Origin: Prorocentrum cordatum
Lineage: Eukaryota; Sar; Dinophyceae; Prorocentrales; Prorocentraceae
NCBI GenBank assembly: GCA_963575745.1
Contig: CAUYUJ010008136.1
Location: forward strand, 1 to 64,000
Direction of reading: 5' to 3'
DNA: 64,000 nucleotides
Part shown: positions 1 to 11,939 of the stretch, piece after piece
How the letters are laid out: every line of letters starts with the position of its first letter
How positions within the stretch are numbered: position 1 is the stretch's first letter
Position numbers and translations under genes: made by a program
The notes under the pieces: model-generated
What the model was told of the DNA's origin: nothing
Seen by the model: the letters and a program-made list of their open reading frames with translations, nothing else
Databases searched by the model: none

Positions 1-300
1 AGTGCTTGCAGTAAGAGGTTCCTAATCTTTTGTTCGCCATAAGTGAGGCTGGCAGCACGCGCATTCGGAACAATCGGGGGGTGGCAACCCCCCTCAATGA
101 TCGGGGGGGTGGCCCGATCGGTTGTGGCGACGGAGGCTCCTCCGAGCGCTCCTGCGCGAGGTCTTCAGAGGCGTCAAGATGCTAAGATGCTCCTGCGCGA
201 GGTCTCCGGAGACTCCACACGGTCTGATCAGATGCCGAAGCCGGCCTCAAGACGGCTCACGAGGCCGCTAAGGTGCCCTCAAGAGAATCCCCAAGAGGGT
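1..300. other. unassigned left-edge sequence
   Basis: No convincing coding signal. There is a short duplicated G-rich motif (ATCGGGGGGTGG, twice between about 73 and 113) that can pair with a nearby C-run (GGGGGTGGCAACCCCC), and a repeated CTCCTGCGCGAGGTCT (about 146-212). Confidence 0.4.
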
Positions 301-347
301 TTTAGGAGGCAGAACACGTGGATTTTCTGTTGGTTTCTGAAGAATTC

Positions 348-427
348 TTTACGCTTCGCGTATCCCCACCAGCCCATCTCACAGCAGCAACTCTCGCGAA
401 GCATGCCGACAGTCGTGTTTTTTCAGG
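348..427. repeat. dispersed ~80-bp repeat, copy 1
   Basis: Positions 348-427 (from TTCTTTACGCTTCGCG to GTCGTGTTTTTTCAGG) are nearly identical to 31436-31520. A fragment (ACAGTCGTGTTTCTCAGG) recurs near 33038. The internal CCACCAGCCC is the reverse complement of the GGGCTGGTGG that ends the composite repeat tails, so the two families may share an end. There is no coding evidence. Confidence 0.75.
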
Positions 428-555
428 CGTGTGTCCGCTTGGCCCCGCATATCTCCCCTGTTCCTCCTTCCTCCCGCCTCCTTGTACATCCTCCTTGTGA
501 GGGGAGCGGGAGAAGGACGAGGCGGAGGAGGAGGGAGAGAAAGCGCTCCTCGTGA

Positions 556-870
556 TTTGAGTCGTTTGGGGGTTCTCGTCCTGGTGTGAGTCGTTCGGGC
601 CCTTCTTCCTGGTGTGAGTCGTTCGGGCTCTTCGTGGTGTGAGTCGTTCGGGCCCCTCCTCCTGGTGTGAGTCGTTCGGGCTCCTCGTGGTGTGAGTCGT
701 TCGGGGCCCTCGTCGTGGTGTGAGTCGTTCGGGCTCCTCGTGGTGTGAGTCGTTCGGGCGCCTCGTCATGGTGTGAGTCGTTCGGGCCCCTCCTTCTGGT
801 GTGAGTCGTTCGGGCTCTTCGTGGTGTGAGTCGTTCGGGCCCCTCGTCCTGATGTGAGTCGTTCGGGCTC
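556..870. repeat. GTGTGAGTCGTTCGGGC minisatellite, array 1
   Basis: About 12 tandem units of 24-28 bp, each with the core GTGTGAGTCGTTCGGGC followed by a variable CCCCTCGTCCT-like spacer. Long open frames on the minus strand here (repeating ARTTHT / PNDSHH / PERLTP) are a by-product of the unit length and are not proteins. The same core recurs at 5538-5745, 9485-9600, 10076-10200, 10690-10820 and 11970-12130. Confidence 0.9.
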
Positions 871-1140
871 CTCGTGGGGCCTCTTGGGGGCCTCTTGGAG
901 CCTCGTGGGGCCTCTTGGGGGCCTCTTGGGGGCCTCTTGGGGGCCTCTTGGGGGCCTCTTGGGGCCTCTTGGGGGCCTCTTGGGGGCCTCTTGGGGGCCT
1001 CCTGGGGGCCTTTTGGAGCCTCTTGGGGCCTCTTGGGGGCCTCTTGGGAGCCTCTTGGGGACCTCTTGGGGCCGCTTGGGGGCCTCTTGGGGGCCTCTTG
1101 GAGGCCTCTTGGGAGCCTCCTGGGGGCCTGGGGCCATCTT
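871..1140. repeat. 11-bp CCTCTTGGGGG tandem array, copy 1
   Basis: About 25 degenerate 11-bp units. Because 11 is not a multiple of 3, all frames stay open and each reads the same GLLGASWGPLG pattern, which explains the overlapping open frames. Related arrays lie at 12130-12350, 23080-23600, and in reverse orientation at 12820-12950 and 23705-23820. Confidence 0.9.
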
Positions 1141-1562
1141 GGGGCCTCTTGCGACCTCCTCAGAAGCGCAAATGAGCGCTGGCCCCTGAGAAGGACAAAA
1201 TGAACCCAAAACCTTCGTAACGTGAAGGATTTTGCTATGAAGGAAGAGGAACGCGGCCCCCGGAGAAGGCCAAAATGGGGCCGAAACCGTAGTAGAATCA
1301 ATGATTTTGGCTTCCAAGAAGAGGAGGTGATTTTTTCTCCGTCCCCCCGTCGGGGCCAGAATCCTCGTGAGGGGTGTCGTTTTTTTAGCCCTCCCAGGAG
1401 TCGAAATTGACCCCCTTGACGACCCGCCGGACTCCCTCTCCAGGCCCAGGGGGAGGGGGTAGGGGGAGGGGTAAACCCTTCCCCGAAGGGGAAGAAGGGG
1501 GGTAGGGGGGTGGAGAACAGAGAGAGCTCTCTAAACCACTCACGCCCAAAGGGCTGGTGGGA
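1141..1562. repeat. composite-repeat tail, copy 1
   Basis: Unique-looking tail of the composite repeat, shared with 12350-12770. Shared blocks include CTTGCGACCTCCTCAGAAGC, AAATCAATGATTTTGGCTTC, CCCCCCGTCGGGG and the end block AAACCACTCACGCCCAAAGG followed by GCTGGTGGGATT. The end block also occurs at 33008-33038 and 33105-33140. The helicase reading frame begins immediately after it. Confidence 0.8.
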
Positions 1563-4500
1563 TTACAAGTCCGTTTTTGCCAGGTTCGGCGATGTCAACA
1601 TCCAGAGTGGGACGGACCTGACGAATCAGCATACCGCCTGGTACCTGGGCATGGCGTTTCCGTTCACGCTGCCGCGTGCTGTTGGCGGATACGACGTCCC
1701 GCACCAACCTCGTTGGCGTCGACCAGAGACGAAAGATCTCCCAACTCCACGTGGGCTTCTGCACAGGTGGCTGGAGCCGTCAGTGGGCGTAGCCCAGCGG
1801 AAGCTACCGAACGCGCATTTTGCAATGGGGCCAGCGACCACAGTGAGGTTGTTCGATCTCACGCGCGGCTTGCCGCAGCGGATTGAAGGCCAGTTCCGAC
1901 GCACTTGGGGGTTTGCGCCGGCCTTGTGGAATCTTTATTTTCGTGAACGCGTCAATCTCGGAGCAAGCTTGAGCATCAAGAGAGAACGTTTGCAAGGCCA
2001 AAGCGCAGAGAGCGTGGAGACTGACGCTGCCATTGCCGCTGCCGATTTACTCCAGAAGCTCGAGAAGGGTTACTACACGTTACCCGATGGCAGACGCCGA
2101 AAGATCAACAATGATGCCAGTAAGCTGATTTTCGCAGTCGGCCTCGGCAATCTGCAGCGGCGACTCTTAGCTGATTTCCGCTTTCGATGCCGGGCCATTC
2201 CAGGCACGCAAGGGATTCGGACGAAGATTGGGCACCTGGGGATCTGGGCTTGCGTGAATTATGGGAATGACATATTCTGTACTATTTCCCCAGGAGAGCG
2301 GCACAATTATCTAGCGCTCAGGCTCAGCAGGTACCGCCAGGACGATCCCTTCGTTGCAAGCGAGAGCAGGAGACAGCAGTGGGCAAGAAGCGATTCGCCG
2401 AGCCTGGAGCCGTCGCCAGAGGACGAGTTTGAGGTCCACATTCCTGGATATGACACGCGTCGCTTGTTCCTCGCAGAGGACCCCTTGGCCGCCTCCAACG
2501 CATTCTTCGTGCAGATCCGCACGGTCTTGGCGACGATGCTCGGAGTGCGCATGTGCCCTCGCTGTCCGCAGCGCTCTGAGTCTGGATCGCCGTGTCAGGA
2601 CGCCCTGGGCAGCAGCGCTGAAGCCATGGGAGGCATTGCTGGGCGCGTGGACGCTTTGTTCGGCGCCGTGGAGGCTCAGAAAACGACGGGGGGGCTGCAT
2701 GATCATTTTTTCATGTTCGTTCAGCGCCTGCGCCAGTTCGCCACACTGAAGGAGATCGCGCAGAAAATCGAGGAAGGTCTCGTGAATGCGACGGAGCTGA
2801 AGCATTTCCTCGGGCAAATATGTCGTGAGAGATACCCCGACGTGGACCAATTTGCTAGAGAGGGAACTTCGCTGGAGCAGAACTTCCCGACATACTCGGA
2901 GTCGTCCGAATGCTCTGGATCGTCAGCGTGGGGGGAGTTGAAATTGGGCCGCTTGCCTCGGTTTTTGTATGATGACGCGCGAGCTGGTCCGCGCTCGCCC
3001 GCGCAGGGGGCTCCAGGGGGAGCTCAGAAGCTCGGCCTGAACTGCGACGACGCCACTTTCAAGAGGAAGTTCAACGGCGCTCTACAGTATTTCATGCGTC
3101 GGTGCCAGCGCCGCATTCATCGACTGGTGATGGATTCGAAGACCAATCAGGAGAAGCGTTCGGTGCCCAACGCCTGCGCCTCCAAGAAGAACAAAAGAGA
3201 GTGCAAGCACGAGGCGCCGTGGACCAACAGAGTGTCTCCCGAGTGGATGACGGCGCCGCTGTTGGTTTGCAAGGGCATCGCCAAGAAGTTCACTTTGCGC
3301 GCAAGCGGAGTCCGAAATTGGCTGGGGCAAATACTCGGACTACGCAATGAGGAGTGGCTGAACGGGTGCATGCCGGGCCTGTGCGTCGCTTTTGCAGGGG
3401 GCAACAGTGACGTGAAACCCAATGACCGACTGCCGATCATCGAGCAAACGCATGAGACTTGCTGCAAGAAGAAACGCTGCATCATGAAGAAACAGAGTCT
3501 GGGGAGAGCCACTCGAGCAATTCAGCGCACGCAGGTAGTTACGAATGGACATTTCGGGGGATACATTGGCAAGCGACAGCCTGCGGGCACTTTGGAGACC
3601 AAGAAATGCGTAGACAAGCTGTTTACCTTGAGGGCGAAGATACAGGGCAGGGGGAAAGCGGCGCAGCTCAGAGCAAGCAGCGGGAGACTGATAACGGAAC
3701 TCGAGATGAACAGCACGTGCCGAGGCGCCGTGGAAGTGTGCAACCTGTGTTGTAATCTGGACCAGAGCGACCTTCTGAAGGCAGAGTGCATTCGGACCTT
3801 CCACGAGCATACGATTGATGGGCGGGCGTGGATGAACAAGTTGGAAACATCTCAGAATGGGTCGCAGATGAAGGGCAGCAGCGTGACGACGCACGCGCCG
3901 CCGGCTCGCAAACCTCACGTGAGAACAGACCGATCGAGAGTGAGCGAGTTCGGCGCCTACGGATTTCGCCCTGTGCAGCACCCTTGGAAGTTGTTGTCGG
4001 CGCATGAGTTCTTGCGGCAGTGGAGGTGCGAACCACTACTAGTTCCGACGCACTACTTGAACCGCAACCTGGCACCGCGAACTGCGCGGACAAAAGAAGA
4101 CCAACAATTAATCAGGAGCAAACAGTACAAGGATGGGGAAGTCGCCGCCGAGCCTGGAGAGCATTACATAGCAGTGACACCCGAGGCCGACGAGTATTTC
4201 GTGTTTCCGCAGGACGCAGGTGTCTTCTGCCACTCATGGGTTCTGGTCAGGAAAGCGAGGGCGGACGTGGTGGTCATCGAAGGCTTGCCCATGCCCAGCG
4301 TACACAAAAGTTCTACGTACAACGCTCAGTATTGCAGTTTATTTTTCCGTCCCTGGACGCTCTATGGAGGAGACGTGACTGTGCCTCACCTGAGTATGTT
4401 AGGGATGGAGTTAACGGTACTGCGGCATTGGCAGGAGGCCCAGCACCAGTCGCCCCAAGTTCGAGCTTCGTGTAGGCTGACCAAGAAGACAGCCTCAACA

Positions 4501-5481
4501 GGGACGCCATCGACGTTGGACAGCGCATCCTGGAAGACCGCCTGGGACGAGTACGTGCGCGGGAACGTGGTCAGCCAGGCAGCAGCGAAACTCATCCAGA
4601 GTTCCCTGCTGAATGCGATGGCGTCGTCTGGCAAGGCGGCAGATGATCAGAGCGAGGCAGATGCGTCGGAAGAGAAGCAAGATATGCCTCCGCTGAGCCT
4701 CCCTGGTGGAACGTTTCAACAACTGCTCCAATCGGCTAAAGAAGAGGACAGCCTCGGCGAGAAGTGGACCGCCTCGGCAAAAGCGAAGGTGAAAGCTTCG
4801 GAGAACAGCCGACTGAAGAAAAGTGCCCGACTGCACGAGTATGAACAAAGCCACCGCATCGGAGAGCGAGTGTGGAAGACGGAACCCTCTGGCGTCGAGG
4901 CTGGAGACCGTGCATGTCCGGGACATATCTCCGAGGATGCGTACCAGGACCACCTCGCAGCTCTATCCGCAAGTGGCACGAGCCAGAAGGCACACGATGC
5001 TCCCTCCGACGAGAAGCGGGATGCTGCTGCTTCGTTCAACCCTGCAGGGAATTGCTTCACCAGCATCGACAAAGCGTTTGCTTCCATATTGGCGAGCTCG
5101 AAGATCCCGAACGAGAAACAGCGCCAGTTTCTCGAACACTTTGTTCGACGTTTGAAGATTGAGTGGCTGGAGAAGCAGCAGGGCAACGTGAACCATAATT
5201 CCGAGGAGCCTCTGCTGGACGTAGTGCACGGATTTCCGGGCACGGGAAAAAGTGCCGTCATTGGCTGGACGCGGTACTTAATGGAGGAAGGTCTCGGTCG
5301 GGAGCACGGCGTTCAGTTCGTGTGCTTGGCGTTTCAAAATGCCATGGCGGCGCAGATCAACGGCCACGCCGTGCACCACTGGAGCGGCATCCCGGCGCGG
5401 AACGACGACGGGAATGCCACGGGCGACAGGCACAAGCAGTCCATGAAGTGCGGGGCCCTGCGCGTGATCATCATCGACGAG
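1510..5481 (+). CDS. Helitron-like Rep-helicase, N-terminal part (HUH endonuclease + start of PIF1-type helicase)
   Basis: Long open frame read from GTG 1510. There is no ATG until 1651, and the first ~18 codons lie in the neighbouring repeat, so the 5' end is truncated or spliced. Residues ~230-280 match the Helitron N-terminal region (RTKIGHLGIWACVNYG). A GRVDALFGAVEAQ segment leads into GGLHDHFFMF, whose H397-D398-H399 is an HxH metal motif of HUH Rep nucleases. Y685 in GGYIGKRQP is the candidate nicking tyrosine. Walker A GFPGTGKS is at residues 1241-1248 and Walker B IIIDE ends at E1324. Known Helitron proteins nick and unwind DNA for rolling-circle transposition. The frame is interrupted straight after Walker B and resumes at 5894. 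A host PIF1 helicase is less likely because of the HUH region. Confidence 0.8.
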
Positions 5482-5893
5482 GTCCCGAGGGCACCGAACG
5501 AGTCACTCCATGGAGTACATCGTTGAGTGCCTTCGACGTGGTGTGAGTCGTTCGGGGTCCTCGTTTGTGGATTGTTGGGGCTCTTCCTCGTGGTGTGAGT
5601 CTTTCGGGCCCTTCGTCCTGGTGTGAGACCTTCGAGCTCCTCCTGGTGCGACTCGCGTTGGAGTTCGTGATCGTGTGAGTCGTTCGGGCCCCTCGTCCTG
5701 GTGTGAGTCGTTCGGGCTGCACGTGGTGTGAGTCGTTCGGGCTCTTCGTCACCTCCAACGGCGGCATCTGGGCAAATTCTGATGATTCTCTAGTGCCCCC
5801 CGGGCGTCTCGATGTTTGCAAGACCTGTCGAGGCAATGAGCATAGCTCAGCGCACACACAAGAAGATATATGTTCTGTATGCAACATTTCTTG
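5482..5893. other. 412-bp repeat-containing insertion or intron splitting the helicase
   Basis: The helicase reads ...IIIDE up to 5481 and resumes ...VSMMSAELLGTLE at 5894, so 412 bp (not a multiple of 3) interrupt it. Both junctions show GGT (GACGA|GGT|CCCG and TTCTT|GGT|GAGC), which leaves the exact border ambiguous. The first ~260 bp are units of the GTGTGAGTCGTTCGGGC minisatellite. The 5' border can be GT, but the 3' end is TTG or similar and not a clear AG, so it is either a non-canonical intron or an insertion with a 3-bp duplication. Confidence 0.75.
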
Positions 5894-8852
5894 GTGAGCA
5901 TGATGTCCGCGGAGCTGCTGGGCACCCTGGAACGAGTGGTCAGCGCCGCTGTCCGTGCGAGGGGCACGTACAAGAAGAGGGCGGGGGAATTGCATCGCGC
6001 CTTCGGGGGAGTGAACGTGGTCATGCGCGCTGATTTTTGGCAGTTGCACCCCGTGACGGGCACTTTTCTGGCATCCAACCCTCTGGGCGTGCCCGCAGGG
6101 TGCGCGCGCCGCGCGTTGGGGCTGTTCTGGCAAGACGGCGTCGATAGCGTGCGATCTTTCTGGCAATTGACCGAATTGATGAGGTGTGACGATGCATGGT
6201 ACAACTCGTTTCTGGGCCAGTGCAGAGTTGGAAATCTCAGCATGGAGGACTACAGCTACTTCCACGGGCTCCCGACGTTGACGTCCCCGAGCGCGGGTAA
6301 GTGCGTTTGCAACGACGACGTGGTGGACGACCCAGCACTGGGCCCGTATCGCAAGATTTGGGGGGGGGGCGCTTCTCAGGAGGGTGCGCCGACATGGCGG
6401 CGTTTCTGAACTCGCCAGAGAGCGAGTGCGAAGAGTGCCGTGCGGAGCGAGGCAAGAGACACAGGGTTCTGACCGACGCTGACTCGCTGGCGCCAGAGCG
6501 TCGCATGAACCCATTCAGCGGCGCACCTGCTCTGTACACCTTCAGCGTGCCCAGGTACTTCGCGACGAACCTCCGCGCGAGGGAGTTTGCCAAGCAGAAG
6601 AACGTGCAGCTCTCGTGGTGCTACGCTCGAGATGTGCCGCTGCATCCAGGAGATCGCGATTTGCCGAAGGAGAAATTGGAGGAGGAGTTGTTCTCCTGGC
6701 TGAAGAGGCACGACCAGGAGACGGGCAACATTCCGAGCATCTACCCATTGGCCAAAGGCATGCCCATTCGGTTGACGGACAACGTCGATCGAATCAGACA
6801 ACTCTACAGACACCGAAAGGGAGTGATTTACGGATGGACTCTGGCGCCTGATTGCATTCCCCAGGAAATCGATGGTGAGTTCATATTGGATAGGTTGCCC
6901 TTGGTGATCTACATCCATTTCCCAGAAGCACAATGGACAATAGGGAAGCTGCCACGGGCGTATACCCGTTGAGGCGAAGATCCAGGACCTGGAAAGTCGA
7001 CAAGCACACGGGCATCGAAGCTCGACGCACGGGCTTCTGGATTCTCCCCGACTTCGCGTCCACCGCTCACATGATCCAGGGGGCGACGTTGGAAGCGGCA
7101 TTCGCGGACCTGCAGCATTGGTCCAGCAGGGCGTCCATGACCGCTCAGATTGCTGCCTACGTATGCTTGTCCAGAGTGAAGCGATTGTCAAACATCTGCG
7201 TCATGCAGCCGTTCTCCACTTTTCTGTTCGGCCTCGGCAACCCAGTGGGGCCCGAGCGACTGATGCGGAAGCTGTCTGGCCAGATCACAGCAGACGATGC
7301 GATCCATGAATGGAGTACGCTTGATGACGAGGCCGCTGAGTGTGAGAAGATGGACCCCATGGCGAGGCAGCACCTGTGCGCCTGCTGCTACCTCAAAGGG
7401 AAGCACGAGTACATGCTCGACGCTCGCGACTTCGGCATGAAAGCAGCCGCCGACTTCTACGAGAAGTACGTGTCGCAAGGGAGGTGGACGAGATGCACGG
7501 ACTGCGCGCGCGAGAGCTGCCCAATGCCTTGTCCGTCTGCGCGGGCGCCCGAGGCTTCCCAAGGGGTGGCCGATGGCAACGCTCCAAGGAGAATCCCGCC
7601 ATATCATTCAATATGCAAGCGGTGTGTGGAACGTGATGACTGGAAGAAGAGCCTGACCCCGCAGAGCCACGGGTGCGTTGCTTGCAAAGATGTTTTTGCC
7701 GAAGGTGTGTGGGGCCCGAATATTATGAAACATCATCGGTGTGCCGATGGAGACCTCGTGTGCCCTGGCTGCGCAGAGAAAGGGTTCGCGCCCGGCAACA
7801 TCGAGGAGCACCAGTGCGAAGATTGCTTGGAGCACTTGGGCAGCCTCGCGTTCGACAAGTACGTGTTGTACAACGCGAAGAGGCAAGAGAAGTCCCGTTT
7901 GGTGTGTCTGGACTGTCAGACGAAGCTGCGGTGTTGGAAATGTACAACGGTGTATGAGCTGAAGTACTGGTCGAAGTCTGAACGCAAGAATCACGCGTCT
8001 TCACAGGGCGCAACTTTGGTCTGCAAAGCATGCCGTGCTCTGGGATTCGACCCGTCGGACCTGCAGACGTACATGTGCAATGTGTGCTCTTGCAGGTTCG
8101 GCGCCCGTAAGTTCAACCAGACGCTCCTGCAGAACCACAAGAATTTCAATCGCAAGAAACTACAGTGCAAGGAGTGCGTCGCTGACACGGACGAACGAGT
8201 GCGCCACCTGCGCAAAGCGCTGCAGAAGAGCAAGCGAAAGTGCAAGTGCCATTGCCGCATTCACCAGGCCCAATGCCCGCTGACCCCCGTCTTTTTCGGA
8301 GAGAAACGCTGGCCGGGCAGCGACGGAGCGATGTCCGCCGACGACCGAAAGTTCTTGGACGAGTTGCAACCGATTCCCGAATGGTGGGGCCTGGGGGCGA
8401 TGATGTACGGCGCGGAGCGCGTCGTCTCAGTCTTACTACTGGCGTACGGCAGTGGGCTCCGATGGTGTATGCTCTGTATTGCACGACTGTCGAGTGCACT
8501 TCTTACCACTATGGCCTCTTTCCTTATTTTCCTCCTTCCTTCTCTTTGTTTATCCTTTTTTTTCTATTTTTTCTTCCGTTTTTTCCTTCTGCCTCGTTTT
8601 TCCCTCTTTAATTTTTTCGTTATATTGCTTTTTTTGTTTTCTTTGATTCTTCCTTCTCCCCTTCCCCCTTATCCCCTCATGTTTTCCTTCTTCTGGGTAG
8701 AGCGAGTCGGGACACGGGATGTTGCCTCAACTCAGCTTCTGTTCGTGGGTTCTCTGGTGCTGGTTTCTGTATTCTGTAATGGTGCTGGTTATTCAGCTCA
8801 GGTGATGGTGCTGGTTATTGTACTCGCCGGTATTGCCTCTTATTCTTGGTGA
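5894..8852 (+). CDS. Helitron-like Rep-helicase, C-terminal part (helicase motifs III-VI + Cys-rich tail)
   Basis: Continuation of the gene at 1510. VVMRADFWQLHPV (~6020) is helicase motif III; AHMIQGATLEAAFADL (~7068) and AAYVCLSRVK (~7155) are motifs V and VI. Two frame changes break it: near the 10-G run at ~6360 and at ~6950 (...GKLPR / GVYPLRRRS..., one G short). Both are -1 shifts. From ~7360 to 8290 the protein has many CxxC pairs (CACC, CTDC, CKRC, CVAC, CPGC, CEDC, CLDC, CWKC, CKAC, CNVC, CKEC), presumably zinc-binding. Conserved-looking sequence ends at PIPEWWGLG (~8395). The remaining ~150 codons run into satellite DNA, so the true stop is uncertain. Confidence 0.75.
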
Positions 8853-10930
8853 TTGCTGGGTTCCTTCGGGTGTCCGGCACTGGGCTGGCATGGTGTGCAG
8901 TCTCTCGTGCGTCGGTTCTCTGGTATTGATTAGTGTACTCCGTGATGGTGCTGGTTACCCTGTTCTGGTGGGAGTGCGGGTGTCTGTACTCAGTGATGGT
9001 TCATTGGTGAGATGACGTTTGGATACACGCGATATGACTTGTGGGAGGAACACGTTCGGCATTGGACTCCGATGGTGTATGCTCTGTATTGCGCGACTGT
9101 GGAGTGCACTTTTTACCACTATGACTCTGGGTAGAGCGAGTCGGGAGACGGGATGTTGCCTCAATTGAGTTTCTGTTCGCGGGTTCGCTGGTACTGATTT
9201 CTGCATTCTGTACTGGTGCTTGTTATTCTGCTGAGGTGATGGAGCTGGTTTCTGTACTCGCCGCGATTGCCTCTTAGTATTGGTGATTGCTGGGTTCCTC
9301 CGGGTGTTGGCAGTGGGCTGAGATGGCGTGTAGTCTCTCGTCCAGTACTGGGAGTACCTTGTGATACACCGCTGCATCAGTGATGGGTGGTATCGCTACT
9401 TTGCCACACTGGGATATCAGGCAGTTCTAGCCGTGGGTGTGGCCGCTGCCACGGTGCAGTGGATTCGTTCGGTGCTCTCCTCCTGGTGTGAGTAGTTCGG
9501 GTCCCCCCTCCTGGTCAGAGTCGTTCGGGCCCCTCCTCGATGTGTGAGTCGTTCGGCGAAGGGCCCAACGACTCACACCAGAGAGGCACGAACGACTCAC
9601 AACCAGGCGCAGGGGCCCCACCGACGCCACCCCATTGTGCATTTCTGAATCCAGGACGTTGCGCACTCGGTCAGTTCCGTGAGCTCTACCCTTGTCGATC
9701 TGAAACCTGTCGACGACTGCCGAGTGCACTTCTTACCGCTATGACTCTGGGTAGAGCGAGTGTGGAGACGGGATGTTGCCTCGATTGAGTTTCTGTTCGT
9801 GGGTTCGCTGGTATTGGTTTCTGTATTCTGTACTGGCGCTTGTTATCCTGCTGAGGTGATGGTGCTGGTTACTGCACTCGCCGCTATTGCCTCTTATTAT
9901 TGGTGATTGCTGGGTTCCTTCAGGTGTCCGGCAGTGGGCTGAGATGGTGTGTAGTCTCTCGTCCAGTACTGGGAGTACTTTGTGATACACCGCTGCATCA
10001 GTAATGGGTAGGCAGTTTTATCCGTGGGTGTGGCCGCTACCACGGTGCAGTGGATTCGTTCGGTGCTCTCCTCCTGGTGTGAGTCGTTCGGGTCCCCCCC
10101 TCCTGGTCAGAGTCGTTTTCGGGCCCCTCCTCGATGTGTGAGTCGTTCGGCGAAGGGCCCAAACGACTCACACAAGGAGGGGCCCGAACGACTCTCACCA
10201 GGGCGAGGGGCCCCACCGACGCACACCACCTGCATTCCGATCCAGGACGTGCGCACTCTGAGTTCCGTCATTCTACCCTTTTCGAATTGAAATCCTGTCG
10301 ACGACTGTCGAGTGCACTTCTTACCACTACGACTCTGGGTAGAGCGAGTCGGGAGACGGGATGTTGCCTCAATGGAGCTTCTGTTCGTGGGTTCGCTGGT
10401 ACTCGTTTCTGTATTATGTACTGGTGCTTGTTATTCTGCTGATGTGATGGTGCTGGTTACTGTACTCGCCGCTATTGCCTCTTATTCTTGGTGATTGCTG
10501 GGTTCCTTCGGGTGTCCGGCAGTGGGCTGAGATGGTGTATAGTCTGTCGTCCAGTACTGGGAGTACCTTGTGATACACCGCTGCATCAGTAATGGGTGGT
10601 ATCGCTACTTTGCCACGCTGGGCTATCAGGCAGTTTTAGCCGTGGGTGTGGCCGCTACCACGGTGCAGTGGATTCGTTCGGTGCTCTCCTCCTGGTGTGA
10701 GTAGTTGGCCCCCCCCCTTTTTGTGTGAGTCGTTCGGGCCTCCCCTCGATATGTGAGTCGTTCGGCGAGGGGCCCAAACGACTCACACAAGGAGGGGCCC
10801 GAACGACTCACACCAGGGCGAGGGGCCCCAAAGACGCACACCACCTGCATTCTGATGCAGGACGTGCGCACTCTGAATTCCGTGATTCCACCCTTGTCGA
10901 ACTGAAATCCTGTCGCCTTCTGTCTTGCCT
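8450..10930. repeat. ~600-bp tandem satellite (partial + about three units)
   Basis: The block GCCGTGGGTGTGGCCGCT starts at about 9430, 10022 and 10638 (periods 592 and 616). Shared modules are GGGTAGAGCGAGTCGGGA, ACTCGCCGCTATTGCCTC, GGTGATTGCTGGGTTCCT and CGAGTGCACTTCTTACCAC. Partial units start near 8461 and 9070. Each full unit also carries a GTGTGAGTCGTT...AACGACTCACAC hairpin (about 9541, 10136, 10753). Confidence 0.85.
8510..8695. repeat. T/C-rich low-complexity tract
   Basis: Almost pure pyrimidine on the plus strand (runs of TTTTCCTT and CTTCCTTC), inserted inside the first partial satellite unit. No coding signal. Confidence 0.8.
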
Positions 10931-10975
10931 CCATCGCCGTCTGTCCCTCCTCCTCTTCCTCCCCTTCGACTCCTA

Positions 10976-10998
10976 GTCGTAGTAACAGTAGTAGTGGC

Positions 10999-11091
<93 letters not shown>

Positions 11092-11150
11092 TAGTAGTTA
11101 GTAGTTAGTAGTAGTAGTAGTAGTAGTTAGTAGTAGTAGTTAGTAGTAGT

Positions 11151-11216
<66 letters not shown>

Positions 11217-11267
11217 CTAGTAGTAGTAGTAGTAGTAGTAGTAGCAGCAGTAGTAGTAGTAGTAGTC

Positions 11268-11325
<58 letters not shown>

Positions 11326-11693
11326 TGGTCGTAGTAGCCGTAGTAGTAAAAATAGTCGTAGTAGAAGTTTAGTAGTAGGTCGTTGTAGTGGTAGTAGTAG
11401 TGTAGAGTAGAGTAGTAGTAGTAGTAGTAGTAGTATGTAGTAGTATTAGCAGTAGCAGTAGTAGTAGTAGTAGTAGTAGCCCGTAGTAGTAATACTAGTA
11501 GGAAGTAGTAGTAGTCGTAGTAGTAGTGGTATGAGTTAGTAGCAGTAGTAGTAGTAGTAGTTAGTAGTATGTAGTAGTGCGTGGTAGTAGTAGTAGTAGT
11601 AGCAGTAGTAGAAGTTACCGGTAGTAGTAGTAGTACTAGTAGTAGTAGTAGTAGTAGTAGTAGTCGTAGTAGTAGTACTAGAAGTAGTAGTAA

Positions 11694-11727
<34 letters not shown>

Positions 11728-11729
11728 CT

Positions 11730-11805
<76 letters not shown>

Positions 11806-11811
11806 TGTAGT

Positions 11812-11887
<76 letters not shown>

Positions 11888-11935
11888 CGTAGTAGTAGTA
11901 CTCGTAGCAGTCGTAGTGATAGTAGTAGTAGTAGT
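10976..11935. repeat. (AGT)n trinucleotide microsatellite, ~960 bp
   Basis: Long AGT/TAG repeat with scattered single-base variants (TAGTTAGTAG, AGTCGTAG). The serine- or threonine-rich open frames over it are artefacts of the repeat. Confidence 0.95.
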
Positions 11936-11939
11936 ATGG

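Noticed and set aside
871-1140. Overlapping Gly/Leu/Trp-rich frames in all registers
   Set aside because: An 11-bp repeat without stop codons is open in every frame.
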